Notes: a model not told the origin generated them from the letters alone. DNA of 64,000 nt from Halomonas sp. S3-1-1 (GCF_023757625.1 NZ_JALGBZ010000003.1:124001-188000), one strand, 5' to 3'. Shown: positions 15,984 through 25,952, counted from the stretch's first letter. A program made the numbers and translations.

Positions 15984-18629
15984 TTATTTCCCTAATACTT
16001 CATCAATTGCCACCCGCACTTCCTTCGGATCACCCTTCTCAATAGTGGCCATCACAAAGACCGCCTGACCATTGGAGGCCTTTGCCCATTGCTGACCAAT
16101 AAGGTTTTTCTCGCGTGAATCGCGGCTTTCCTCGGGTGTGCGGTCTTTGCCTTTGTATTCCACGACCAGCAGGCGGCCATCATCGAGCAGGGCGACAAAG
16201 TCTGGGTAGAATTTATCGGTGGAGGTCGGCAATGCGAACGAATTTGGGTGCCTGCTGACGTTACGCGTCCAGTATTTTACCCTCGGGTGCAAATCGATTA
16301 TGAAGGCACACTGTTCTTCCTCGCCATTGACCTTTTTGGAATCAAAGACGGGCACAGCGTCGGGCCCCATGAAGTGCTTTTTGAAGCGGTAGCTACCGCG
16401 ATATGTCGGAACCCCCGCATACATCTCATCGAAAAAGGTAAAGCCTTGATCGAAGGAGACCTCAATATGGGCGTCTGGCCCAAACAGGTTGGCTTGGTAG
16501 ACTTTCTCACGCTCTGCTTGGCGGAAGCCCTGAATTTTTTCAGACAGCTTGCGAGCGAGAATAAATTTGCAGCGCATCAGCTGGGATAAACTCAGCTCTC
16601 GATCACGTGTTAGATAGGTCACGACGTCACTTAGCCACGCCAGTAATTCAGCTTGGCTAAGCCACGGTGTACGTATTTTGCGATCTAGCCATTGCACGAG
16701 GCTGTTTGGCGTCCAGTCGTCTACTTCAACGTTCATGGTGAGCTGCTCAGCAGCATCGCCAGAGCCAATGGTCACGCGATTGCCGTCCAAATCAATTTCA
16801 AATGTGTTCGTGGTATCCACGATACTGAATTCGGACGCTTCCAAGCGAGCAGGGTGGTCGGCAAGCGACCACTCATGTTGCTCCATGAGAATTTCGGGGT
16901 CTCCAAATACTAGCTCTCCTTGCACGTAGGCCATTAAGCGAGGCAGCGTGAAGGTTTCTCCCTTCTGTGAAGGTGGTATCTCGTGCTGGTATTTAGCGTG
17001 GTGCTCGTTGATGCTTTGCTGAAGCTGCGGTTTAAGCGATTCAGGAGCATAGCTGATCAATGTGTCGGCTTCTTCAGGCTTGAGGAAGCCTTTTACTTCT
17101 ACATGGCTCTTGCCGCTCTCATCAAAAGTCACTTGTACCTTCGATGGCACCGCCGTGTTCATTTTGCTGGCTTCTTCCTGACTAGCCTGAATAGCGACTT
17201 TCATCGTCGGAGTGGGCCGAGGCTGACGTCCAAACAACCCATCATCAAGGCCGAGCTGTTCAGCTTCGATATTGTCCTCTGCCTCGCTCTCTTCAAAGCC
17301 CATATCAATGAGCTTATCCCGAAGGCTGTGGGCGGCATCCATAAAGCGTTTTGAAACCAGCTTGGCGTAGGATTTATTTAGCGCTTTTTCTTTACGTTTC
17401 TGGGCGTAAGGCATGCGAAGCACGCGGCCCAAGAGCTGCTCAGCGTCGGTGGAGCTGCGAATATTAGCCACCGAGCAGAAAACATAGGCGAAAGAGCAGT
17501 CCCAGCCTTCTTTGAGCGCTTCGATCGTGATGACGTACTCAATAGGGCAATCGGGCTTGAATAGGTTGATGCCGTCTAATTCACGTTGCGCGCCAGTGGC
17601 CACGGCGATTTTATTTGGATCAATATTCTCATTGTCGATCAGGTGCTGCTTCAGCACCTCCACGGTGACCTCTTCGCCTTTTTTTTGTGCCTGAAAGAGC
17701 ACGATAGGGCGAATATAAGCGTCTCGGTCGCGTTCAGCATGCTCTTGTAGCTCGGCACGCTTCAAAATGGCCGAGTTAACCGCTCCTTGCCATGTCTCAG
17801 CTTCGTCCAGCACCACAGGCATCTTGATCATCTCTTCATCTTTCAGCTCCTGGGCGGTCACTGAATGAAGCAGATTGTTGAACCCCTTGGGCGTGGCGGT
17901 GAATTCGATGAGCGCGGTCGGATTAATCCGTTCATAAACTTCTTGGCTGAGCTTGGAGCCAGCCTTATGGGCCTCATCCATGATCACCAATGGCTGATGC
18001 AGGTGCATCAGGTTAGCGAAGCTGAATTTAATATTGCCCTTTTCAGTGCGCTCCAGCTCTGGCGTTTGAGGAGAAACCGCAGAGAAGTGTGGCTCCATTT
18101 CCTCGTTATGGGCATAGACTTTGCGCCCATCGGTATTGCTTACGCGCAGAGTTTGTACCGTGCCGACGACCACGCAGAGATTGGATAGTAGGTCATGCGG
18201 TTTGATGTGAGTAAAATCGCCTATATCAAAGATTCGCACGCGCCCACCAAACGCCTCGTCCAGTGCTTTGCGGTAGGGGTGCCGAGGGTTCTTGAGTGCT
18301 TCAGCCGTTTGCGTACGAATGGTGTTGGTGGGCACGAGCCACAGCACTAAGGGGAAGTCCTTTTCTACCCAAGCATCTTTGGCCACCGCAATTGAGTGAG
18401 CGGCGAGAATTGTCTTACCGCCGCCGGTGGGTAAGCGTAGGCATACATAAGGTGTATCTGGCAGCGTTTTGACTGACGTGTACTTTGCTGAATAACCACG
18501 TAGGCGGGCGGCTACCTCGGGCTTTTCGGTAATTGTTTTATACGCCTCGTGCGGGCCAATCACCCGCGCCTCTTCCAGGTAGGTTTTCAGCGTATCAAGC
18601 GAGGCGTGTTGGTAATCCTTTAACTTCAT
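15984..18629 (-). CDS. res: Type III restriction enzyme, Res subunit
   Basis: 881 residues: SF2 helicase motor plus nuclease. Walker A is LRLPTGGGKTILAAHS (near residue 70), the DEAH box is VIMDEAHKAG, and motif VI is QLLGRVLRMPYA. A C-terminal PD-(D/E)xK nuclease shows YPDFVALLDDGRLLVVEYKG near residue 825. In type III systems Res acts with Mod to cut DNA at unmethylated, oppositely oriented sites with ATP use. The start overlaps the mod stop by the ATGA pattern (4 bases), so the two are translationally coupled. Length and domain order are intact; activity seems likely. Confidence 0.9.
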   Translation of the reverse strand: MKLKDYQHASLDTLKTYLEEARVIGPHEAYKTITEKPEVAARLRGYSAKYTSVKTLPDTPYVCLRLPTGGGKTILAAHSIAVAKDAWVEKDFPLVLWLVPTNTIRTQTAEALKNPRHPYRKALDEAFGGRVRIFDIGDFTHIKPHDLLSNLCVVVGTVQTLRVSNTDGRKVYAHNEEMEPHFSAVSPQTPELERTEKGNIKFSFANLMHLHQPLVIMDEAHKAGSKLSQEVYERINPTALIEFTATPKGFNNLLHSVTAQELKDEEMIKMPVVLDEAETWQGAVNSAILKRAELQEHAERDRDAYIRPIVLFQAQKKGEEVTVEVLKQHLIDNENIDPNKIAVATGAQRELDGINLFKPDCPIEYVITIEALKEGWDCSFAYVFCSVANIRSSTDAEQLLGRVLRMPYAQKRKEKALNKSYAKLVSKRFMDAAHSLRDKLIDMGFEESEAEDNIEAEQLGLDDGLFGRQPRPTPTMKVAIQASQEEASKMNTAVPSKVQVTFDESGKSHVEVKGFLKPEEADTLISYAPESLKPQLQQSINEHHAKYQHEIPPSQKGETFTLPRLMAYVQGELVFGDPEILMEQHEWSLADHPARLEASEFSIVDTTNTFEIDLDGNRVTIGSGDAAEQLTMNVEVDDWTPNSLVQWLDRKIRTPWLSQAELLAWLSDVVTYLTRDRELSLSQLMRCKFILARKLSEKIQGFRQAEREKVYQANLFGPDAHIEVSFDQGFTFFDEMYAGVPTYRGSYRFKKHFMGPDAVPVFDSKKVNGEEEQCAFIIDLHPRVKYWTRNVSRHPNSFALPTSTDKFYPDFVALLDDGRLLVVEYKGKDRTPEESRDSREKNLIGQQWAKASNGQAVFVMATIEKGDPKEVRVAIDEVLGK

Positions 18630-20158
18630 GTGCGCGCCTTAACATCGTAAGGGGTTTGCTTGAACTCGATCTGCTCAGCGTTAAGCGTTGCCTCTGATAG
18701 CATGGTGCGCTCGCCATAAATGGTCATAGGGCCTTCAAAATCCCCCTGCGCAGCGCGAATCACAGCTAACGTCTTCCGAGTTAATACGTTTCCATTGGCA
18801 GCAGCTTTGTCTCCAAGAATGCCGTTGTATAGGAGGGCATACCCATGGCCATTATGGCTGCCAAGAAACGGCGTTTGATCATTATGCTTCGACCACGAGG
18901 TGCCCGTCTCGGTAAACCAGATATGAGCGGCCAATACGGGGAATTTTATGTCGGGCTGAATTTGCCCATCTTCCGTAAATACGGGACGTCCAAGCCTATA
19001 AAAGCGGAAGCCACCGCCGCCTTGCCAATTTTGCGCTTCTGAAATACCGCCTTGCTCACCATCAACGACTTGTTTGAGCCTGGGAACGCAGTGTGTGACG
19101 GCGTGCTCGCCCATTTCAATGCCGATATATCGACGGCCCATTTTGTGGGCGACAGCGGCTGTGGTACCAGAGCCGAGGAAGCTATCAAGTACTAAGTCGC
19201 CGGGGTTGGTGGCAATTTGGAGAATGCGCTCAATCAAGCGCTCCGGCTTGGGAGTACCAAATGTGTCATCGTGTCCAAAAAGAGCCTGATTCTCTTTTTT
19301 ACCTTCTTGAGAATGCCCTACGTCTGTATGAGGCCACCATGTCCAAGGAACCATACCTGGCATTTCAGCGACGAACCTTTTAACCGAAGGTGCTCCGTCG
19401 CCTTTGGGGCCAAAGTACATCCTGTCGTCGGCTAGGAATTGCTCGTATCCTGCTTTAGTGACCCGCCAACACCGGCCGCCTGGAGGAGTGACTACGCGTC
19501 CAGAAGGAAGAGTGATTTCATACATCTGATTAGGACGGTAACCAGGTGCTGTAAAGTCTCTAGCCTTCCAGGGGCCTCGGTTGTCTTTATCTGGGTTTTT
19601 GAACTGTTTAGTTTGTGCGTCGCTAAGCGGGATGAGGTTGCGTGTTTCTTTAAAAGAACGTGGCTCCATCGCATAGCAAAGCACATACTCATGGGCATCA
19701 CTAATGGCAACACGCGAATCTGGTGCATAGCGTTTCTGCCAGACGTTGGTAGTCACAAATTTTCGCCTACCAAATACTTCGTCGCAAATGACTTTTAAAT
19801 AGGCATGCTCGTCTTCGTCAATACTGATCCATATCGACCCATCCTCTGCTAGCAGTTCACGCAGCAGCTCCAAGCGGGGCCACATCATGGCGAGCCATTT
19901 GGAATGCTCTAGGTTGTCGTCGTAATGCTCGAAGGCAGAGCCGGTGTTGTAGGGTGGGTCGATATAGATGCACTTTACCTGCCCAGCGTAATAGGGCAGA
20001 AGTGCCTTCAGGGCGTCGAGGTTATCGCTTTGGATGAGCATATTCCCGGAGTTCTGATCGCCATAGCCAAGCTCGGGCGCTTCTTCCATCAAGCGATAAG
20101 GCACCTTTTCAGCGGCGCGCACGTCTTCGTCTCGGGTCAACCATCGCAGTATGGGCAT
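18626..20158 (-). CDS. mod: Type III DNA methyltransferase, Mod subunit
   Basis: 510 residues. The order DPPYNTGSAFEHYDD (motif IV, near residue 68) before LDSFLGSGTTAAVAHKMGR (motif I, near residue 335) is that of beta-class adenine-N6 methyltransferases. The middle region between them would carry target recognition. It modifies host DNA and gives the sequence specificity for the Res subunit. A C-terminal 150-residue extension (from about GGFRFYRLGRPVF) is usual in such Mod proteins. It begins close to the divergent promoter of the next gene. Confidence 0.9.
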   Translation of the reverse strand: MPILRWLTRDEDVRAAEKVPYRLMEEAPELGYGDQNSGNMLIQSDNLDALKALLPYYAGQVKCIYIDPPYNTGSAFEHYDDNLEHSKWLAMMWPRLELLRELLAEDGSIWISIDEDEHAYLKVICDEVFGRRKFVTTNVWQKRYAPDSRVAISDAHEYVLCYAMEPRSFKETRNLIPLSDAQTKQFKNPDKDNRGPWKARDFTAPGYRPNQMYEITLPSGRVVTPPGGRCWRVTKAGYEQFLADDRMYFGPKGDGAPSVKRFVAEMPGMVPWTWWPHTDVGHSQEGKKENQALFGHDDTFGTPKPERLIERILQIATNPGDLVLDSFLGSGTTAAVAHKMGRRYIGIEMGEHAVTHCVPRLKQVVDGEQGGISEAQNWQGGGGFRFYRLGRPVFTEDGQIQPDIKFPVLAAHIWFTETGTSWSKHNDQTPFLGSHNGHGYALLYNGILGDKAAANGNVLTRKTLAVIRAAQGDFEGPMTIYGERTMLSEATLNAEQIEFKQTPYDVKART

Positions 20159-20284
20159 GTACTCGTGTGTTCCTTAGCAGCGTGTGACTTGGGCTGGGCT
20201 TTTGGCCACATAATAACCTGTGTAGAGAGCAACTTCTAAAGCGGTCAATTTGCCCTGATCAGCAGGCAAGAATAAATGGCTGCG

Positions 20285-20313
20285 TGGATAACAGGAAAAA
20301 ATGGGTCTATAAT
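20285..20313 (+). promoter_or_regulatory. Sigma70-type promoter
   Basis: A perfect -10 TATAAT (20308-20313) lies 17 bases after TGGATA (20285-20290), a moderate -35. It is 34 bases upstream of the GTG start at 20347, and lies within the longer alternative frame, so it argues for the shorter start. Confidence 0.6.
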
Positions 20314-20346
20314 CTGCTTTACCGAATCGGCGCCTTGGAGGCAATC

Positions 20347-21039
20347 GTGAGCCAAAAAGAAACGAACAGAGAAGAACTGTGCCGCTTTATCTGCCAGCAG
20401 CTATCTCGTCCTGATTTAAATCAGTTGCTTGAAAGCATTGAAGCAGCTTTTAAGAAAAGCGATACCTTTCTCAAAGAGACCTTCAAGCATGTACCACTGC
20501 CTGGCCCTGGGCCGCAGTTACATCATTACACGGTGCAAGAGGCGCTTCTAGGTTTGCAGGCTGGCGAAAGCTTTGAGGTGAGCAACTATCCTACTCAACC
20601 AGCAGGCGGTCACTTTGCGCTAATTCGTGCTGGTTCGTTACAAATTACTACGAGTGTCATGACGCAAGACAAGGCACAGCCCACTTCGGCTAAATACCGG
20701 CGCGAGTTCAGCGCTATTAACGAAAGGCTGGAAAATCAGCATCCTGACCTATTTCAGTCGTTGACCCCGCCCCTTGGTCCGAATGACGACTCTTTGCATG
20801 CTTTATTGCTGCCCTATACGGCGAAATGGACAGAAAGCGATCACAGCTCCACTTTGAGTGTAGTGTTGGCCGTTCCATTCAGTGATCCAAGCGCAGGTTT
20901 CCATTTGCGAATTAGTACTGATGAGCTTTTACAGTATTACGACGAAATAGATGGTATCGGCGATGTTGCTTATCCGAAGCTGCGTGCTAGCATGCGTCGC
21001 GATGAAGGTCGAGACCAAAACGAAGGCGGAAGCGAGTGA
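20347..21039 (+). CDS. Unknown protein paired with an HTH-ImmA regulator
   Basis: 230 residues, start GTG at 20347 with GGAGG six bases upstream and a promoter 34 bases upstream. No signal peptide or membrane segment is seen. The N-terminal half is helical (REELCRFICQQLSRPDLNQL); the rest is mixed, with LLLPYTAKWTESDHSSTLSV and HLRISTDELLQYYDEI. I do not recognise a family. The HTH-ImmA gene starts two bases after its stop, so the two are one unit. By analogy with other ImmA partners it may be a toxin, effector or cleaved target, but nothing in the sequence proves this. Confidence 0.7.
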   Translation: MSQKETNREELCRFICQQLSRPDLNQLLESIEAAFKKSDTFLKETFKHVPLPGPGPQLHHYTVQEALLGLQAGESFEVSNYPTQPAGGHFALIRAGSLQITTSVMTQDKAQPTSAKYRREFSAINERLENQHPDLFQSLTPPLGPNDDSLHALLLPYTAKWTESDHSSTLSVVLAVPFSDPSAGFHLRISTDELLQYYDEIDGIGDVAYPKLRASMRRDEGRDQNEGGSE

Positions 21040-21040
21040 T

Positions 21041-22252
21041 ATGAGAACAGGGGTTGATGGATTTCAAGGCCAGCGGCTGAGCCAGCTGCGTATGGCCCAA
21101 AATTTGACCCTCGCGGAGCTGGGAGAGCAAATTGAGCGCTCTTCCAGCACGATTTCGGCATGGGAAAAAGGTGCCCAGCTACCTGAGGCTGAGTCCTTTG
21201 ATCGCCTTTGCCACGTTTTTAATGTTTCACGTATGTGGTTTCTTAAGCCAATACCGCTAGCTTTCCAAGGGGAACAGCGCCCCCATTTTTTCCGCTCTCA
21301 AGCATCTGCTCACAAGCAGGCCCGTGAGCGGTCGCAGTTGTATTTAGCATGGCTTCAAGAGATTTCAGACTTCTTTCAGGATGCAATGGAGTGGCCTGAG
21401 GTCAATGTGCCTATGCTGGATGCCGATGACTGCCGCCTGATCAGTGATGAAGAAATAGAAGATATCGCGCGCGAATGCCGTGAGGTTTGGAATCTCGGCA
21501 CTGCCCCTATTCCGAATGTTATCCAAGTGATGGAAAATGCTGGAATCATTTGTACTCGTGCGACCCTTGGGCATGTCAAAATGGACGGCGTTTCCCATGT
21601 CTCCATTTTGGATGGCCGACCCTATGTGCTGATCGCTGAAGACAAAGCGAATGCGATTCGTAATCGCTTCGACGCAGCGCATGAGTTGGGGCACTTGGTA
21701 CTACACTCGAAAATTCCGGCTTCGCAATATGCGAAAAATGAGCTCTACAACCTTTTAGAAGGTCAGGCACACCGTTTTGCCAGTGCATTCTTGATGCCTC
21801 CCGAGAGCTTTGCGCAGGAGGTTGTATGGCCAACGCTTGATAACCTGCTCTCGCTTAAATCTCGCTGGAAGGTCTCTGTAGCGTCAATGATCGTACGCTG
21901 TCGCGATCTATCATTGCTTTCGGATCAGCTTGAATTGAGACTTTGGAAAGGACGCTCTGCACGTAAATGGACGAAAGGAGAGCCTGGCGATGACACCTTC
22001 GCTTTCGAGCAGCCCAAGCTCATGATGCGCGGCGCGCATTTGTTGGTAGATAACGGCATTTTCGAGCGCTCTGAGTTGGCTTATCAGATTGGTTTGCCAC
22101 CAGAAACCATTGAGATGCTTTGTAGCTTACGCCCTGGTTACCTAAGCCTACAGCCCAATGCTGCTGATAACGTGGTGCCTCTCAAGCTCAAGCACAATAC
22201 CGTAAGGTCTGGTCGAGCTACACGAGCGGATGTTCTGCCATTTCAGAAATAG
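21041..22252 (+). CDS. HTH-XRE regulator fused to ImmA/IrrE peptidase, second copy
   Basis: 403 residues. XRE helix-turn-helix at residues about 10-65 (LAELGEQIERSSSTISAWEK), then an ImmA/IrrE domain with AAHELGHLVLHSK near residue 210. ATG at 21041 chosen because it follows the previous stop; a longer frame lies inside that gene. The C-terminal 90 residues (from PKLMMRGAHLLVDNG) resemble a small second helical domain. It shares design, not close sequence, with the protein at 14328-15419; the two flank the type III restriction genes. Confidence 0.85.
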   Translation: MRTGVDGFQGQRLSQLRMAQNLTLAELGEQIERSSSTISAWEKGAQLPEAESFDRLCHVFNVSRMWFLKPIPLAFQGEQRPHFFRSQASAHKQARERSQLYLAWLQEISDFFQDAMEWPEVNVPMLDADDCRLISDEEIEDIARECREVWNLGTAPIPNVIQVMENAGIICTRATLGHVKMDGVSHVSILDGRPYVLIAEDKANAIRNRFDAAHELGHLVLHSKIPASQYAKNELYNLLEGQAHRFASAFLMPPESFAQEVVWPTLDNLLSLKSRWKVSVASMIVRCRDLSLLSDQLELRLWKGRSARKWTKGEPGDDTFAFEQPKLMMRGAHLLVDNGIFERSELAYQIGLPPETIEMLCSLRPGYLSLQPNAADNVVPLKLKHNTVRSGRATRADVLPFQK

Positions 22253-22366
22253 TGAGATGAGAGCGTTTCACTTTCATTAATTCACGAAGGCGAGGTGCTT
22301 GTAGTAAATTCTTTTAGCCTTTCCAGAAGGCTTGCGCATCTACTGACCATATAAAAGTAAAATGCT

Positions 22367-24160
22367 TCAGGCATCGTCTGCATCAATTCGTCCTTCCAAT
22401 TCTGTTACAAACGGTGACGGGTTATTGGTACTGTAAATTATATGAATTTCCTCTTCAGCACGCGTGAATCCTACATAGAACAGGCGACGTGCCTCTCTTA
22501 TCTCTCCCTCGCCTGCATTATTGCGCGGTATCCTGCCGTCATCCATACCGAAGAGAACGACAAAACGGAACTCGCGGCCCTTGGAACTGTGAAGGGTTGT
22601 CAAGTTGATGCGATTGTTACCCTCGCCATGACCGCAGAAAAGGCCGAGCGTGAAGTCGGCACAGGTGTTACCTGGGGCACTTTTCTCTATAAATGCATTT
22701 AGTGTGCTGCGCTCGTCGCTCATAGTGCGGCTTCGGGCAAGGTGATCGTTCAGCAACTCTTGGTGGAAGGTAGTTAGCCAAGTATGAAGATCAAGCGTGC
22801 TGTCACGCCGTTCCCATAGGAAAGTAATCAGCTGCCGCTGAAATCTGTTTTGTTCTGTTTCGGAAGCGAGTGTTTCAGCGAACAGGAGTTCGCCGTTAGC
22901 CACAAGCCTTGAGAAGCGAGGTGTTCCTGTTTGCCACCCGCTGCAGCACCATGTGGCACATTGCTCTAGCCAGCGCATCAGTCGGCTTGAGCGGGGATAG
23001 TGTGAGTTACCGTCCGCCCTTACTGTGCCATAGCCGTATGCTTGGGCAGCATCTGCGATAGAGTTACCTATCCATGCGGCTGGGTAGAGGATAGCAATGT
23101 CTCCCGGTTCTAGACCCGGTAGCCTAGCTATGGCATTGGGAATGAGAGTCTCGAAAATGTAGTGCGCATGCTGTTCATAGTTGCCATGAAGGGGCTTAAA
23201 ATAGATCGTCCCTTCTGCAGCGCCCGTCGGAGCCTCGTATCCCTTTTCCTCGCCTAGTGCCAACTGCGAAGCGTTGACGATACTTGATCCGCAGCGGTAA
23301 TTCAGGCGCAGTGGAACCGTTTCTACGTCCTCGCGATTAGCAAGCTGCCTTAGCAGTTCTGGTTTTGCGCCAGTAAAGCCGTATATCGATTGATCCACAT
23401 CTCCGACAGCGAAAAGCCGTATGCCGGTGCTGAAGCAAAGTCCTAAAACCATACTGTGTAGTGCGCTGCCAAGATCCTGGTATTCATCTACAGCCAAAAT
23501 GGGATATTTAGCGCGAATGGCGCGACGGAGCCACACGTTTTCCTTAAGTGCCCGCAAAGCGAGCAAGGGCATGTCATCGAAATCGATTAGTCCCTGCGCT
23601 CTCAGCTCCTCTTCGTAGGCAAGAACGAGTTCCGCGCATGTGGAGTCGTCATTATGGAAAGCTGCTACTGTCCGATCTAGATGAGACCGGCGATAACGTT
23701 CCATGGGCCCCTTCCACATTCTATGCGGATCTTCACCCCATCCGATCACCCTGTCATAGGCACGCTCCAGTGCGCCGCGTTGCTCCTGCAGGTTTGCGAC
23801 CTCAAAATCGTCTGGCAGGCCGAGCCTAGCCACCTTTGCGTAAGGCAGGATGATCTGCGTCAGCGAGAATGAATGGACAGTGCCGATGAAAATCCTTTCG
23901 CTAGGCGCAATACCTAGGCCTTCGAGCCTCTGCTCCAGTTCACGCGCGCATTCGTTGTTATAGGTAATGCAGGCAAGGCCACGCGGCTCTTCAATATCTT
24001 CGGCAAGCATACGCGCGAGCTTGATCGTCAGCGTCTTCGTCTTGCCGCTGCCGGGGCCAGCCAGTACGACACAATGGCCACCCGACTCGTAGGCAGCCCA
24101 CTGTCCTGGGTTGCCCCGTAGATCTTCGGCAGCTTTGAGATATGCTGCGCGCTTAGACAC
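22367..24160 (-). CDS. gajB: Gabija GajB, UvrD-like helicase
   Basis: About 597 residues from a GTG at 24160 that overlaps the gajA stop by eight bases. All SF1A motifs are present: VVLAGPGSGKTKTL (I), LAVDEYQDLGS (II), AVGDVDQSIYGFTG (III), TTLHSSKGREFRFVV (V) and RLFYVGFTRAEEE (VI). In Gabija, GajB is the helicase/ATPase subunit that senses DNA ends and works with the GajA nuclease against phage. It is somewhat longer than the Bacillus protein. The upstream in-frame extension lies wholly inside gajA and is not used here. Confidence 0.82.
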   Translation of the reverse strand: MSKRAAYLKAAEDLRGNPGQWAAYESGGHCVVLAGPGSGKTKTLTIKLARMLAEDIEEPRGLACITYNNECARELEQRLEGLGIAPSERIFIGTVHSFSLTQIILPYAKVARLGLPDDFEVANLQEQRGALERAYDRVIGWGEDPHRMWKGPMERYRRSHLDRTVAAFHNDDSTCAELVLAYEEELRAQGLIDFDDMPLLALRALKENVWLRRAIRAKYPILAVDEYQDLGSALHSMVLGLCFSTGIRLFAVGDVDQSIYGFTGAKPELLRQLANREDVETVPLRLNYRCGSSIVNASQLALGEEKGYEAPTGAAEGTIYFKPLHGNYEQHAHYIFETLIPNAIARLPGLEPGDIAILYPAAWIGNSIADAAQAYGYGTVRADGNSHYPRSSRLMRWLEQCATWCCSGWQTGTPRFSRLVANGELLFAETLASETEQNRFQRQLITFLWERRDSTLDLHTWLTTFHQELLNDHLARSRTMSDERSTLNAFIEKSAPGNTCADFTLGLFCGHGEGNNRINLTTLHSSKGREFRFVVLFGMDDGRIPRNNAGEGEIREARRLFYVGFTRAEEEIHIIYSTNNPSPFVTELEGRIDADDA

Positions 24161-25952
24161 GGTCGGCCACGTATCTGATGGCCCGAGCGATATATGCGGG
24201 AGGGTCGGTCTCCTCGCAATGAGAGAGCAGTCTCTGGGCGAACCGCCCCTTGCCAATGCGATCAATCATCTTAAGAAGAGTGCTTTCATCCAAGCTGTCA
24301 GGATCGTCATTCCAGCGATCAATCTGCTCCCTGCGGGTCGCGCTCTGATTGTACTCACGCAATGTGCCTATGATCGCGCCCGCGAAGCCCTCTTTAAATA
24401 AATCAACTTCAAGGGTCTGCTGATTGGAAAAGATACCGAAAGCCTCGCACCGCTCACGAAATTCTTCATAGTCGCTAAGCTCGGCCAGTTCCGCGAGCAC
24501 GTCGTTGGGTCTTTCCCCAGTGCGTTGTACCTCGATAACTGTGACAAGATTGCAGCTTCGTTTGTAAGCAAGCGGCCTTTTACCTTCTCGTGGGTCCCGG
24601 TCCGTGATAATGGAAAAAGGTATACCGAGCCCGCTCAGAAACTTCACATAGGGTTTGAAATTCGTTCCGGAAACCGAGCAGACAGTTATCCCAAGCCTGT
24701 CGAGTGGTTGTCCGATCCGCGCGGCAAAGGGCGGGACGAGGAATTTCTCGGCGTCGCCTTCAACCAGAATGACTCCACGCGCGAACAGCATTTCCGCGCG
24801 AGTGACATCTAGGTACCGCGCAATATCGTCCGCTTCGTCGTCGCTGAGATTGATCTCTTGAGCTGAATAGCCGACTGTACCTTTCTCGCCGTGATCCTTT
24901 AGCAACACGATTGACCGTAATGGCGAAACGCTTGCGATGTGTGGAGAGTGGGTCGTCAAAATGACCGAGAGAGGTCCCGGCGTCTCTGCGCCATCGACCG
25001 ACTCGAACATTTGCCGATAAACTGAGCGCTGTAGATGTGGGTGCAGGTGCGCTTCCGGTTCTTCTATTGCAAGGAATGTATGGTCGCGACTGTTTTCACT
25101 GATCAGTTGTCTGATTTCTAGTGTTTTTAAGCTGAGGAAAACCAGGTTGGCAGAGCCGAGACTGGCATCATCGATTCCTCGCGCGCCATCATCAATTAAT
25201 AGGCGGATCGAACGATGCAGGCGCGTCGGATCCGCTGGGCTGAATCCGATACCGGGCCGAATGTCCTGGCGCGGCCCACTTAACTCTAAAAACGCGTCTG
25301 CGATGCGCTGTTGCAGCACTTGGACTTCTTCGAATTGCGTTATCTTTCCGGTAACCTCCTCAATAGCCTCGCCGATGGCCGCGAGACTATCCTGGTCGAC
25401 GGTTCTGAACGCCTCTTCCACCAGTGGACGTAGAGGTGAGCGCCGCCATACGGCGAGATCACTCTCAGCGTCGCGCAGCGCCGGAAGTACTTCCATTGCG
25501 ATTCGGCGCCGCAATTTGTGTCCATAAGTTTTTGTACCACTCTCCCCCCCATAGCAGAAGAATTCGAAATCTTCTGCAGATATAGGGGCGTTGACGTCCA
25601 GATCGGCTTTTGCCCGAAGTTCATAGGAAAGTCTAACGGTCTCGGGGTCGTCATCGAGTCGAAAGTCTGTAAGAACGGCTAAAATATCCGGATCATGCTC
25701 AAACTCTTTGATTTCGACGCTGACCACGATATTGTCATCCGCGCTGAGCGTTTCGAGGCCGTCCCAGAAGTCTGACGGGGAGAGTTGGCGTGCGCTATCC
25801 GGTAGATTGTGGTCAAAAATGAGCCGCAGCGCGTACAGAAGGTTGCTCTTTCCAGTACGGTTCTCGCCCAAGATAACCGCGTTGCCGCTGAGCTTCACGT
25901 CAAGACTCTGGAAGTTTCTGAAATGTTTGATAAAAATTCTAGAAAGGTGCAT
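24153..25952 (-). CDS. gajA: Gabija GajA, OLD-family ATPase-TOPRIM nuclease
   Basis: 599 residues. An ABC/SMC-like ATPase with Walker A LGENRTGKSN (residues 28-37), Walker B FLAIEEPEAHLHPHLQ and the His switch ILTTHSPHIASV is followed by a TOPRIM domain. Its acidic sites are VILVEGDAEKFL and SIITDRDPREG, near residues 405 and 455. This is the class 2 OLD layout of GajA, a DNA-nicking nuclease whose activity is held back by nucleotides and released on phage infection. It is coupled to gajB. The start at 25952 gives the canonical N-terminus MHLSRIFIKHFRNFQ. Confidence 0.85.
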   Translation of the reverse strand: MHLSRIFIKHFRNFQSLDVKLSGNAVILGENRTGKSNLLYALRLIFDHNLPDSARQLSPSDFWDGLETLSADDNIVVSVEIKEFEHDPDILAVLTDFRLDDDPETVRLSYELRAKADLDVNAPISAEDFEFFCYGGESGTKTYGHKLRRRIAMEVLPALRDAESDLAVWRRSPLRPLVEEAFRTVDQDSLAAIGEAIEEVTGKITQFEEVQVLQQRIADAFLELSGPRQDIRPGIGFSPADPTRLHRSIRLLIDDGARGIDDASLGSANLVFLSLKTLEIRQLISENSRDHTFLAIEEPEAHLHPHLQRSVYRQMFESVDGAETPGPLSVILTTHSPHIASVSPLRSIVLLKDHGEKGTVGYSAQEINLSDDEADDIARYLDVTRAEMLFARGVILVEGDAEKFLVPPFAARIGQPLDRLGITVCSVSGTNFKPYVKFLSGLGIPFSIITDRDPREGKRPLAYKRSCNLVTVIEVQRTGERPNDVLAELAELSDYEEFRERCEAFGIFSNQQTLEVDLFKEGFAGAIIGTLREYNQSATRREQIDRWNDDPDSLDESTLLKMIDRIGKGRFAQRLLSHCEETDPPAYIARAIRYVADRV

